Shown here piece by piece: positions 25,223-34,086 of a stretch of DNA of 43,193 bases; position 1 is the first letter of the stretch, and every line of letters begins with the position of its first letter. Source of the stretch: JBLIDK01 sp047632595 (GTDB lineage: Bacteria > Bacteroidota > Bacteroidia > Sphingobacteriales > Sphingobacteriaceae); the NCBI GenBank assembly GCA_047632595.1, contig JBLIDK010000013.1, positions 1 to 43,193 on the forward strand, given 5' to 3'. The translations under genes and the position numbers were made by a program. A model generated the notes under the pieces. It searched no databases and was not told the DNA's origin. It saw only the letters and a list, made by a program, of their open reading frames with translations.

Positions 25223-27610
25223 TTAATTAACCTTAATGAACTTAGAATGTATTTGTTGTCCACCTTTAGTTATTTTCAACATATAAATACCTGCATTGTA
25301 AGACTCAATATTCAGGTTGTGAATATTTTGTCCTTTGCTAGCATCAATATTTGCAGAATAAACTTTTTGACCATTAATATTGAAGACTTCAAACTCTGCA
25401 TTTCCTTCACTACTAGTGACAAATGATAGTTCAATATTATTGGTTGCAGGAACAGGGCTTACGTAATCCAACATAAAGCTATTATTTTCAAGCTTAATTT
25501 GTGCTGGAGGAGGTGCAATTGTACATTCTACGCCGCCAAGACCAAGTCTATAAATCACATTTACAGTAAGATTATAACTTATTAATTCTTCGTTACCTTC
25601 TACAACCAATGTGTAGGTGCCTTCAGTAAATGGTGTTAAGGTAGATCTCAGACATAGACTAGTTGTGGTGTCATTAACAGTTCCCCATAATCCACCAACA
25701 GCACCATTACAGCTATCAAGTACTGCAACTAGATGACCTTCGGAATTAGCTCCTGCAATTCCACCAACTTGAATATTTTCTAATGAAATTTCAACATGTG
25801 GACTACAATTAACAGGAATACATACTTCAGGCACTAGACTTAATGGAGCTAAAATTAATTCCAATTCGCCTCGGATTGTAGCACAAGTATTTCCATCAAT
25901 AATCGCAACAGTATCACCTAAAATACCTGCAAGAATATCCCCAACAGGAAGTGTTGTGTCTCCAGTTAATGGATCAAGAACAGGAGGAAGCAGTCTTGGA
26001 TAAAACTCTATCAAGGTATCACAAAGCACATCAAAAAGTTCCAAAATTAATATTTGAGCACTGTCGCCACTTACACATACTTGATTGGGATCAAATCCAG
26101 ATTCTTCCACTTCAAAAGTGTAAAGTGCGCTGTTGTGGTTAAACCCTTGATACGTTCCCTGCACAACACCGTTATTTGTGCAATTGCGGTCATAACCCCT
26201 ACCAGAATTGATAAGGTCGTACTCTAATGGCTCATCAGGACTTGGGACATTAGAATTTGTACCAGTATTTCCTAACCAAATGTTTCCTTCCATACCTGCA
26301 TTGCTAAGGTTAGAATAAGTCGTACCTAATGTTAAATCATTCGTTTCCGCACAAATATCAGCCGAAGTATCATCTATGCCTACATTATCATCGGATGCAG
26401 CTTCTAATGTAAGGTAATACTTTCCAATAGATGGGTTAGCATCTGGACTATTTGGGTCTGGTACAGGAAAGAAAATGGTATCAACGCCAGTAAATGCAGT
26501 GTCTTCAACAAAATTTACCGTAGCACGTGTCATTTGAGCAACAAATACATAATATACACTATCTTCCTCTAAATCATTAAGTTCTAAATTACTCAAGTCA
26601 ATTCTTGGAATAGTATTTAAAGAACCAGCAGCTTTATCTCGATTCCCTGCGTCATTTCGAAGACCGTCGGCTATAGAACAACCTAGACTAGTTAGACCAG
26701 TAATTACATCAACGTTGTTTGAACTACTAATTATTTCAGGATTTCCTTTAAACAAATGAAGTGTATAAAATATGTCCTCTGATTCATCACAAGCATCGGT
26801 GTTTGCAGGGTAAACACTGAGCCAAGTATTACTGTCACTCTTATAAGTAAACTCATGCCAAGTTCCAAAATAAACTCCCGATTCTTGTAGTGCTGGATTA
26901 CCACAACCAGTATAATCGTCACCCGCAATCTGAATAACATCCTGTGAGATATTCTTATAATTGAATAACTCTTGATTGAACGGAGCATTACGTGTTACGT
27001 TTGAAATATTAGAATTAAAATTATCTGCAAAGTCTACATGATCGTAATTAAGCATTTCATCATTAAAGTTTACGCTAATACAGAATCTACCTTGGTCAGT
27101 ATTCCAAATATCAACCATAATATAGTAAACAGTACTTGCCTCTAAAGTTGCTGTAATTTCAGCAGCTAAACCACCAGCTTGACATATTCCATCATCCTCG
27201 TCACAGATTATAGTATCCCAACTAGTGCATGAGCCTTTTAAAAGCTTCAATTGGGTGTCTTCGTCAGTTCCAATATTATCAGTAGTGATAGTATAAGAAC
27301 CTGCACTCCCAGTAGAAAATTTGTACCACACAGTATGGTCTGGTACACTTGCCCAATCATTACCTGAGTTGCAACTATCTACATCTGTTAATGTATCTGA
27401 ATTTGCATTCAAATTTGTACCCGTTGTGCAATCAGCACCTATGGTCAAATCGATAGCAGCGCTACAATCATTGTTACTTGGAGCCTGGGCCCAAAGCGAA
27501 CCAGCCGAAAATATGACCATTGAACATATTGCCAATAGTCTTTTATTTATAGGGATGAAACCTAGTCCCATCCTTTTCGTATTTAGTTTAGTAATTGTTT
27601 TATTTTTCAT
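25223..27610 (-). CDS. Large secreted protein with prepeptidase C-terminal-like domain and T9SS sorting domain
   Basis: 795 residues. An unusually long N-region precedes the signal peptide, whose core LAICSMVIFSAGSLWAQ ends at about residue 42. Then NNDCSAAIDLTIGADCTTGT and DHTVWYKFSTGSAGSYTITTD begin a domain resembling the bacterial prepeptidase C-terminal (PPC-like) fold. A second similar region occurs near 190-400 and a third, Cys-rich one near 410-680. The C-terminus (MLDYVSPVPATNNIELSFV, IYMLKITKGGQQIHSKFIKV) is a T9SS type A sorting domain. Many Cys suggest disulfides in the mature protein. No protease catalytic residues were seen, so it is not called an enzyme. It is a monocistronic unit with a strong terminator. 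Confidence 0.82.
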   Translation of the reverse strand: MKNKTITKLNTKRMGLGFIPINKRLLAICSMVIFSAGSLWAQAPSNNDCSAAIDLTIGADCTTGTNLNANSDTLTDVDSCNSGNDWASVPDHTVWYKFSTGSAGSYTITTDNIGTDEDTQLKLLKGSCTSWDTIICDEDDGICQAGGLAAEITATLEASTVYYIMVDIWNTDQGRFCISVNFNDEMLNYDHVDFADNFNSNISNVTRNAPFNQELFNYKNISQDVIQIAGDDYTGCGNPALQESGVYFGTWHEFTYKSDSNTWLSVYPANTDACDESEDIFYTLHLFKGNPEIISSSNNVDVITGLTSLGCSIADGLRNDAGNRDKAAGSLNTIPRIDLSNLELNDLEEDSVYYVFVAQMTRATVNFVEDTAFTGVDTIFFPVPDPNSPDANPSIGKYYLTLEAASDDNVGIDDTSADICAETNDLTLGTTYSNLSNAGMEGNIWLGNTGTNSNVPSPDEPLEYDLINSGRGYDRNCTNNGVVQGTYQGFNHNSALYTFEVEESGFDPNQVCVSGDSAQILILELFDVLCDTLIEFYPRLLPPVLDPLTGDTTLPVGDILAGILGDTVAIIDGNTCATIRGELELILAPLSLVPEVCIPVNCSPHVEISLENIQVGGIAGANSEGHLVAVLDSCNGAVGGLWGTVNDTTTSLCLRSTLTPFTEGTYTLVVEGNEELISYNLTVNVIYRLGLGGVECTIAPPPAQIKLENNSFMLDYVSPVPATNNIELSFVTSSEGNAEFEVFNINGQKVYSANIDASKGQNIHNLNIESYNAGIYMLKITKGGQQIHSKFIKVN

Positions 27611-28356
27611 TGTAAGAATTGTTTTTATGAATTATAAAACTGTAAAACTTGTATGGGTAATTGAAACAACAATTGAATTTTAAATTTAGCTAAAAATTGC
27701 TAAATAAATAATGTAATGTGCTAAAAAACAGATAGATGAAATTTAAATACGGAAAAATAAAATGGTAATATTCTATAAGTTTTTTAAATACATTTTGACG
27801 ATAAACGAAGTATTTTCTATCTAACTTTATTTAGTTTTAGTGATTTTTACTTAACCATATGCATTGTTTATAAAAACAACTTGTTCAAAATAGTTGTATA
27901 AAAATGATTAATCTGCCTTGCACAGATTTTTGGATGTATTATACGGTTGAAACTATTGTTAGATATAGGTTTGATGTCAATAAGATGAAGTTTTTAGCAT
28001 ATTCTTTTAATTTCAATAAAAAATTGTTTAAAAACATCCTCCAAAAATTATAGGACATTTTTATTATAAACTAACCAAAATTATTCATCATAAAGTATTA
28101 ATGATGAGATATAAACCATAATTTTTAGACTAATAAATAACTAAAATAATATTGAATTTGTTGTTTATTTAAGATTAATTGTTGCCTCACCTTTATACCA
28201 AAGAAGAATTAGAGGTGAAATAACTATATGTTAATAATACCACTTCTTTCTAATCTTTAAAGAGCCCGTTTTATGCTTTAAAATTAACTATTCAAAACAT
28301 CAAATCAAATGTCAACACCATTATGGGGTTATGTTTGCCAAATTAAGATCAATAAT
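27611..28356. other. 746-base AT-rich divergent intergenic region
   Basis: No convincing gene is seen. The region separates two divergent genes and must hold both promoters. TAGGTTTG at 27966-27973 and TATGTTTG at 28330-28337 fit the -7 consensus on the plus strand; the latter is well placed for the cytochrome gene. A 49-codon ORF at 27904-28053 (+) begins MINLPCTDFW and ends LQKL; it has no recognisable feature. A short inverted repeat TTTAGC/GCTAAA occurs near 27685-27705. Confidence 0.55.
28330..28337 (+). promoter_or_regulatory. Putative -7 element of the cytochrome lipoprotein gene
   Basis: TATGTTTG, followed by C, matches TAnnTTTG and ends 19 bases before the ATG at 28357. It lies inside a possible longer reading frame from 28309 and so supports the later start. 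Confidence 0.4.
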
Positions 28357-29784
28357 ATGAAAATACGGAATCACTACTTAGGTATATTATTACTATCATT
28401 TATCTTTTTCTCATGTTCCAACAACAAAAAGGAACAACTTAACAATACGAAACTAGAGTCTAACTTTACTTATAATAAGGTATCAGGTGCAGAATTTCCT
28501 AAATTAAATATCGCAGGCTTTCATTTTCCTGAGGATTCTTCACGAATTAATCAATGGATTCATTCGGGCAAAAATGACAGTTTGTACTTGCATAGTTGGG
28601 GTATTTGGACAGGAATAACTTCAAAAACAACGCAATTTATTTCAAGCGATTCAAAAGCTTTGAGAGTTTTTGAAACTTGGCTAACTCCAGAAGAAATGAT
28701 TGATTCAATTAAAGGCCTTCCGATAAAACGTTCAAATAGAGCTAATTTAAAAATGCCTCATCAATTTACTCATTTCTTAAGTGAAGAGCAATCGGTGAAT
28801 GACAGTATTCATGAGTCTGTAGCCTACAGCCCTGGTGCTGCTGATTTTGCAATTAAGAATAAGATTTTTATGGCAACAACTTTGTATAATCTGGGTAAAC
28901 TCGAGCAGAAAAAAGAAATACCTTTTTTTCCAGCTAATACAATCACCATAAAACCTGTATTTAAACTTCTACCAACTTCTAATGGCCAAACATTATTCAA
29001 AATTGCCTCTTGGAATGGCACAATACAAGAATTAAGGGCTTATCCAGAAAGCGCGTGGAGTACATCAGTCACAGTTGATATAACTAATATCAACAGAGAA
29101 GAAGGGTCAATATTTGGGATAAATAATTTTATTCATTATAAGCTCAATGATGAGGATGCCTATTTTTTTAATAAAGAGTTTTCTGAAAATGAGCAAAATA
29201 AATTTAATGCTAAGGCTGGAGATATTGCAATATTAGTGGGAATGCATGTAAGCACCCGTGAAATAACTAATTGGACGTGGCAAACATTTTGGTGGACACC
29301 GGATGCAAATAATCCACCTTCTCCTAGTTCAAAAGCTATTGCAAAAATGAGACCAAAAGAACTGAAAGGTGCTCCAGAACATTATGCAATGGCAGTAGCT
29401 TATTATATGGTAAATCCTAATGAGCCTTATGATGGAACTAATGTTTTAGGAAGAGCTAATTATGCTTTTAATCCTTATTTAGAAGCAGGGTTTGGACCTA
29501 ATGTATTTGATAAATCGTTGAGCTATATTTCAACTTCTACTACACAAAAGTTGCCTACCTACGCAGGGGTAAGAACTAATTGTATGAGTTGCCATAGAAT
29601 GGCAAGTGTTGATCCTAATTCCCTTTACAAAGTTAATAATTCGAATACCCCCTATGTTGGAAACGCGTATATAAGTCACTCAGATACAATATTTAAAAAT
29701 CAACTTTTAACGGATTTCGCCTGGTCTGTTCAAGCAAATGTTGATACTACTGGAATAACGGAATTTATTAAAAAAAGCAAATAA
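28357..29784 (+). CDS. Lipoprotein with one c-type heme motif, function unknown
   Basis: 475 residues from ATG 28357. An in-frame ATG at 28309 would put 16 residues before the signal peptide and is rejected. The signal peptide MKIRNHYLGILLLSFIFFSC has a lipobox with Cys20, so the mature protein is a membrane-anchored lipoprotein, periplasmic or outer-membrane. A single heme-binding CMSCH lies at residues 409-413 within VRTNCMSCHRMAS, close to the C-terminus. The central region contains several Trp-rich stretches (NWTWQTFWWTPDANNPPSPS). The long N-terminal domain is not recognised. Such single-heme proteins are often electron carriers or cytochrome-linked oxidoreductase subunits. It has no redox partner gene nearby. 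Confidence 0.75.
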   Translation: MKIRNHYLGILLLSFIFFSCSNNKKEQLNNTKLESNFTYNKVSGAEFPKLNIAGFHFPEDSSRINQWIHSGKNDSLYLHSWGIWTGITSKTTQFISSDSKALRVFETWLTPEEMIDSIKGLPIKRSNRANLKMPHQFTHFLSEEQSVNDSIHESVAYSPGAADFAIKNKIFMATTLYNLGKLEQKKEIPFFPANTITIKPVFKLLPTSNGQTLFKIASWNGTIQELRAYPESAWSTSVTVDITNINREEGSIFGINNFIHYKLNDEDAYFFNKEFSENEQNKFNAKAGDIAILVGMHVSTREITNWTWQTFWWTPDANNPPSPSSKAIAKMRPKELKGAPEHYAMAVAYYMVNPNEPYDGTNVLGRANYAFNPYLEAGFGPNVFDKSLSYISTSTTQKLPTYAGVRTNCMSCHRMASVDPNSLYKVNNSNTPYVGNAYISHSDTIFKNQLLTDFAWSVQANVDTTGITEFIKKSK

Positions 29785-29841
29785 ATTATTAACGGATTTC
29801 TTCCATCTAGCGAAAAATACAAACAAAAATATTCATATAAA

Positions 29842-30702
29842 ATGAACAAAACTAGAATTGCACTTTATATTGGAAATTCCTTATATCCATCAGGGGTCAT
29901 TGATCCTGATCGAACTGTAGAAATATTGCAAAACAGCCCTCTAACTAGTCCAATATTGTCGTTGTTAAACCAAAATGCTGATAATCCTGAACAATTGGTA
30001 TTTAACGATGGAACAAACCCCGTTTTTAACAACAAAGGTGAATATATAGGGAAAAGCGAATGGAAAAATATTGTCCAAAGACTTAGAGGGGGAAATATTA
30101 ATGAACTTTATATTTCTTTTTCTACAAACGGTGTAGAATACATGGATAATCTTATTTCCACCAATACATTGGCAGCTCAAAATATTCTAAACTATATAAA
30201 AAACGACTTAGGTTTTGATGGAATAGACCTTGACTATGAAGGAGGAGACATGTCTCAAAACTCACCAATTTATTCTGTAGCACTTTTAGCAATAAAATGT
30301 GGGCTTAATTTAACAGCAGCGCCATATAGTGCAAAAGAAGATTGGCAAAGTTGGGTAACTTATGTTCAAAAAAATGAAGGTATAGTAAGTTGGTTAAATC
30401 TACAATGCTACGCTGGTGGTACTTATAATAACCCAGGCGAGTGGTTAGATATTAAGGTGCCAATAGTTGCTGGGACTTGCAACAACTGTTGTTGCCCTCA
30501 AACCAAATGTTCGCCAAATGAAATGGAAGAATTGTACTCATTATGGAGAACAGGAATGGGGAACATATCAACAAATTGCTGGCGGGGAGTTGCAAATAAA
30601 GAACCACAAGAACTAGGAGGCGCATTCATTTGGACTTACTCCTCAATTAAAGATAGTTATTTGAACTACATGAATGCGCTTAAAAATGGGCTTGGCATTT
30701 AG
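29842..30702 (+). CDS. GH18-like (chitinase/endoglycosidase fold) protein without signal peptide
   Basis: 286 residues. The strand FDGIDLDYEGG carries Asp126, Asp129, Asp131 and Glu133, the DxxDxDxE active-site signature of glycoside hydrolase family 18; Glu133 would be the acid catalyst. Earlier LYISFST (about 89-95) and later WLNLQCYAGG and GGAFIWTYSS fit strands 3, 6 and 8 of the TIM barrel. No signal peptide is present: the N-terminus MNKTRIALYIGNS goes straight into the barrel. A Cys-rich insertion TCNNCCCPQTKC precedes the C-terminal strands. GH18 enzymes cut chitin, peptidoglycan-like or N-glycan GlcNAc bonds. Without a leader it may stay in the cytoplasm or be exported by a non-Sec route; both are inference. 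Confidence 0.75.
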   Translation: MNKTRIALYIGNSLYPSGVIDPDRTVEILQNSPLTSPILSLLNQNADNPEQLVFNDGTNPVFNNKGEYIGKSEWKNIVQRLRGGNINELYISFSTNGVEYMDNLISTNTLAAQNILNYIKNDLGFDGIDLDYEGGDMSQNSPIYSVALLAIKCGLNLTAAPYSAKEDWQSWVTYVQKNEGIVSWLNLQCYAGGTYNNPGEWLDIKVPIVAGTCNNCCCPQTKCSPNEMEELYSLWRTGMGNISTNCWRGVANKEPQELGGAFIWTYSSIKDSYLNYMNALKNGLGI

Positions 30703-30754
30703 TTTTTCAAAAGAATCATTGAATTAATTCTATACAATTTAAAAGTTCAATACA

Positions 30755-31063
30755 ATGGATGAAAAATATTTACTTACTGATGAACATATTATCACAAAAT
30801 AAGATGGTGATTTAATAACCTTGACGAATTTGCGTTTTCGATATTCTGATGTTGAATGGGGGAAGGCTCATATTGTGAGTGTAATGCTTGAAAAAATAAG
30901 TTCTATTGAGGTGCGGTGTAAGAGTAGGCCATTTTTAATTATTCTTGGAGGGTTAATTGCTGGCGCAAATGGAGATAGTGAAATTGTTGGAGTCGGTATT
31001 ATTGTGGGTGTAGTACTTTGCGTACTTTATTTTTGCTTAACCTACTTATTGTATTCACAATAA
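30755..31063 (+). pseudogene. Small PH-like membrane protein gene interrupted by an in-frame TAA
   Basis: The frame opens with ATG at 30755 (MDEKYLLTDEHIITK), meets TAA at 30800-30802, and continues in the same frame with DGDLITLTNLRFRYSDVEWG, then ISSIEV and a C-terminal hydrophobic hairpin (FLIILGGLIAGA; IIVGVVLCVLYFCLTYLL) to a stop at 31061. The join across the stop reads as one domain, like short bacterial PH-like proteins (TDEHIIT..., LTNLRxRY, ISSIEV) with two TM helices. A single C-to-T change from CAA would explain the stop. The part from a TTG at 30821 (80 residues) could be translated alone. Family assignment is by resemblance only. Confidence 0.6.
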
Positions 31064-31473
31064 ATGCGCAAACAAATTCTAAATACACATCGGCTAATTT
31101 AAATCTTAGAACTGATCCAATCATTTCTAGCAAAGTGATGATAGTTATTCCACAAGGTACTGAGGTGAAAATGGAGGAAAGTTGTGATTGTGAATGGATT
31201 TTGATCTCCTATGCTGAGAAAGTGGGATATGTTTATTCCAAATACCTTAGCAATAACACGGTAGTTCCAAGTAAAAACACTTATTCAAAAACATAAGGAA
31301 GCACTATAAAATACTACACCAATACTAATGGTGAAAAAGTTCAATCCCCAACATATTATAACACAACTCCTGCTGGAGCCACTGCTTTATGTAGAGACGG
31401 CACTTATAGTTTTAGTAAAAGTAGACGAGGTACATGCTCCCACCATGGAGGTGTTGCCAAATGGTTAAGATAA
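31018..31473 (+). pseudogene. Secreted SH3-DUF3761 protein gene with an in-frame TAA between the domains
   Basis: The start is TTG at 31018; a signal peptide (MRTLFLLNLLIVFTINAQ) is followed by a bacterial SH3 domain (SANLNLRTDPIISSKVMIVI, to about residue 80) typical of cell-wall binding. TAA at 31294-31296 stops it after NTYSKT. The same frame continues 58 codons, with PAGATALCRDGTYSFSKSR followed by GTCSHHGGVAKWL, the hallmark of DUF3761, to a TAA at 31471. So one gene is cut by one stop, again explained by CAA to TAA. The first 46 bases overlap the upstream membrane ORF. The 92-residue SH3 part alone could still be made. Confidence 0.7.
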
Positions 31474-31501
31474 AAAACAGAAAATCAATAAATAATTAAG
31501 T

Positions 31502-31921
31502 ATGGAATCGCCAAAACATTTACAACACCAACCTACCATATCAGTAAATCACTATGATAAAATAGATGCTCAATACCGCAAGAATACCGATATAAAAGCA
31601 CTTTCAATTGGTATTGCTCAATACGATGATGAAGAAATATCATTAAAAGTATGGAGACATTCAGGTAATAAATGGAGCAGGCAAAGTGAAGAACTACCAT
31701 TACATAGAAGCATTGATTTGAATATACTTTTGTTAGGCGCACTAATGACCAAAACAGCCTCGGGGTATCCTAGGACAAGCCTTCGCGAAGAAGTAGACCA
31801 TGAAGAAATGGTTGAGCAAATTCAAGAGTACTATAAATCAAATAAGGACTTTCTTGAACCTCGACTTAAAGAACTTCTAGAGAAATTAAAAGCGTTCTTA
31901 AATGAAAGTTATTGCTGGTAA
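31502..31921 (+). CDS. DUF6530 family protein
   Basis: 139 residues, with no signal peptide. The stretch PTISVNHYDKIDAQYRKNTD and the motif KVWRHSGNKWSRQSEELPLH closely fit my memory of DUF6530, whose members share a K-P-I-V-x-Y-D and a WRHxGxKWSRQSEELPLHR motif. The function of that family is unknown. The C-terminal third is a charged helix (EEMVEQIQEYYKSNKDF). It follows the decayed SH3-DUF3761 gene by 28 bases on the same strand. An overlapping 30-codon ORF (31902-31994) is not considered real. Confidence 0.65.
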   Translation: MESPKHLQHQPTISVNHYDKIDAQYRKNTDIKALSIGIAQYDDEEISLKVWRHSGNKWSRQSEELPLHRSIDLNILLLGALMTKTASGYPRTSLREEVDHEEMVEQIQEYYKSNKDFLEPRLKELLEKLKAFLNESYCW

Positions 31922-31990
31922 TGCAATTCAATCTATTGCATTACTTGAATTTCCACATGCAAATGGTATTGAAGGAGAAAATACTGAAGA

Positions 31991-33019
31991 TTAACTGCCT
32001 TTTGTGTTATTTCCAACTATGTTGAATACCAATAACAAAATCACAAAGAGTCCAATGCAGGGAAACACAATGAGCCACCAGTAGTCGAAATTAGCTAAGC
32101 CCATACGAATTAAACCACCTAAACTAACAACGTTTGATGGTAGTCCAAGGCCTAAAAAAGACAAGGAAGATTCAATTATTATGGCACTAGAAATACCTAA
32201 AGGAATCGAGATCTTCAGTGGATATATATTATTAGGTAAATAATGTCTAAATAGAATTCTGGACTTCGACATTCCTGAAGACCAAAGCCAAATTGCATTT
32301 TCAGTTCCCTTGTATTTTTTCACCTCCCCATTAATAAGCACCGAATGCTGCAACCAATTTGTTAATCCAATTATAAGAACAACATTTAATATAGTTGCTT
32401 CCATAAACGATGATAGTGCTATAATAATGACCAATTTTGGTAGAGCAGAAAATATTGCTTGGAAATTGACAATTAAATTTTCTAATGGTAAATAGATTAA
32501 CCTTTCGCTAACAGACAACTTGAATATGGAATGGCTAAGGGATTTACTGAGACCAAAAACAAGAGCTATAGCTACTATAACATTTGGCACCCAAGCTGTA
32601 ATGTGAACAAACGAGAGCCTTCGTGAAGAAACAATTAAAACTCCTGCTAATAGCACAAGCAATACTATAACGTGTAATCCTTTGTTTTTAGGAATTGATA
32701 AGGAATCATTTCCAAAAAAACCGGAAACAGTTCCTAGTAAAACGCCAATAAAAACTGACAATAAAGTAGCGCAGAGTCCTATAAGCAGTGAATTTCTACA
32801 ACCAAGTATTAATTGAGGTAATAAGTTTTGACCAAAATGATTGGTTCCAAAAGGTGTGTTGAAATTTGGGCTTTGATAAATTGAAGTGACATCAGTGTAA
32901 TTCAACGTTTTAGAACTAATATTGAATAACGATGGGGTAATTAGAATTAAAATTAACCCAAAAACCATCCATAATGATGTTTTCTTAAATAGGTCGATAT
33001 TTAAAGTCCTTGTTTTCAT
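31991..33019 (-). CDS. ABC transporter permease, DppC/OppC type
   Basis: 342 residues from the ATG at 33019 (a TTG one codon earlier is adjacent to the previous stop). Six or more hydrophobic segments are present, with a first TM near residue 13-33, a cluster around 75-185 and two near the C-terminus. The loop carries the conserved SSLSFLGLGLPSNVVSLGGLI of the OppBC family, and the Bpd_transp_1 EAA-like loop (FRHYLPNNIYPLKISIPLGI). It forms the inner-membrane channel with the DppB/OppB-type partner immediately upstream. Such systems import di- or oligopeptides or nickel. No ATPase gene is in the window. Confidence 0.87.
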   Translation of the reverse strand: MKTRTLNIDLFKKTSLWMVFGLILILITPSLFNISSKTLNYTDVTSIYQSPNFNTPFGTNHFGQNLLPQLILGCRNSLLIGLCATLLSVFIGVLLGTVSGFFGNDSLSIPKNKGLHVIVLLVLLAGVLIVSSRRLSFVHITAWVPNVIVAIALVFGLSKSLSHSIFKLSVSERLIYLPLENLIVNFQAIFSALPKLVIIIALSSFMEATILNVVLIIGLTNWLQHSVLINGEVKKYKGTENAIWLWSSGMSKSRILFRHYLPNNIYPLKISIPLGISSAIIIESSLSFLGLGLPSNVVSLGGLIRMGLANFDYWWLIVFPCIGLFVILLLVFNIVGNNTKGS

Positions 33020-33022
33020 CAA

Positions 33023-34075
33023 CTAATTTCTACCCTTTAAACGTGGGTCAGTAACTGTATACAGATAGTTTGCCAATTGAAATCCTATTAAGGCTAAAAC
33101 CCCTGACAGTAAGGTGCAAAATAATATTACTGAGAAGTCATCATTTTTTGCAGCTAAAACCAACTCGGCACCCAATCCAGGAATGTTAAAAATTGTTTCC
33201 ACAATAGCCGAACCGCCAACAATAAATGGGAAAATTATTGCTAATATGCTAATCATTGGATAAATCGAATTTGGTAGGATGTGTTTCCAAACGATTTGTT
33301 TTAAAGTTAATCCCTTGGCAAATGCCGTTCGAATGTAATCTTCTGTAAATGATTTTTGAATAGAATTAAGCATTGTTAAAAATATAAAGGGTAACATTCC
33401 TAACATTAATGTTGCACTGGCCATTGCAAACTTCATTAGCCCGTTATTAGTAGAAAATAAATTGAGTTTTATACTTGCTATAAGAAAGAATATTGCAACT
33501 ATAAATGTAGGTAGTACTTGAAGAAATAAGAGAATCATTTTTACACTTTTAATAACAAGTTTATTTTGAATAACGCTTAAGAAAAGCGCTAAATAAATAC
33601 CTAAAATAAATGCAAAAAGAGTTGAAACAATAGTAAGGGTAGTCGTCCAGACAATTCCATTTTTAATAATAGAAATAACCGTTTTTCCACTTACGTTAGA
33701 TTTACCAAAATCTCCCTTTACAAGTCCATTATATTCAGGAGTAATAAAGTGTTCTGTTTTGCTGCCAAATAACCACCTGCTATATTGATTTGTTGGATGA
33801 AAAGCAACAAATGGGATATACGCTTTTACACCTGTGTGGCTTAGGGTTCCAAATGAAAGGTAAAATACTGGAAGATCTAAGCCTAGTTCTTTTGAAACTT
33901 GATTTAACGTAAGTGTATCAATTTGATTTATAGCGTTTGAACTAGCCATTTTTTTGTAGGTAGTAGTATTTGCAGGCCTTAAATTGAGAAAGAAAAAGCA
34001 CAATAGCGATAGTATAAATAAGGTTGTAGAAAACCTTAGTACTTGTAGTATAACTGTTTTAATTATTTTATTCAA
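33023..34075 (-). CDS. ABC transporter permease, DppB/OppB type
   Basis: 350 residues with a first TM at about 8-30, then about five more. The conserved region RTAFAKGLTLKQIVWKHILP with NSIYPMISILA is the EAA loop that contacts the ATPases, and GGSAIVETIFNIPGLG is the typical C-terminal-half motif of OppB/DppB. It is cotranscribed with the DppC-type gene (stop and start adjoin) and lies 11 bases downstream of the binding protein. The gene order, binding protein-B-C, is standard, but the D and F ATPases are missing downstream. Confidence 0.88.
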   Translation of the reverse strand: MNKIIKTVILQVLRFSTTLFILSLLCFFFLNLRPANTTTYKKMASSNAINQIDTLTLNQVSKELGLDLPVFYLSFGTLSHTGVKAYIPFVAFHPTNQYSRWLFGSKTEHFITPEYNGLVKGDFGKSNVSGKTVISIIKNGIVWTTTLTIVSTLFAFILGIYLALFLSVIQNKLVIKSVKMILLFLQVLPTFIVAIFFLIASIKLNLFSTNNGLMKFAMASATLMLGMLPFIFLTMLNSIQKSFTEDYIRTAFAKGLTLKQIVWKHILPNSIYPMISILAIIFPFIVGGSAIVETIFNIPGLGAELVLAAKNDDFSVILFCTLLSGVLALIGFQLANYLYTVTDPRLKGRN

Positions 34076-34086
34076 TCTGCCAATTG

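Noticed and set aside
27904..28053. 49-codon ORF in the 746-base intergenic region
   Set aside because: It has AT-driven composition, no promoter or family resemblance; chance is sufficient.
28309..28356. Longer start of the cytochrome lipoprotein gene at 28309
   Set aside because: It would put 16 hydrophilic residues before a perfect lipoprotein signal and would cover the -7 promoter motif.
31902..31994. 30-codon ORF overlapping the DUF6530 gene end
   Set aside because: It is short, overlaps the real gene in another frame, and ends at the convergent permease stop; nothing supports translation.
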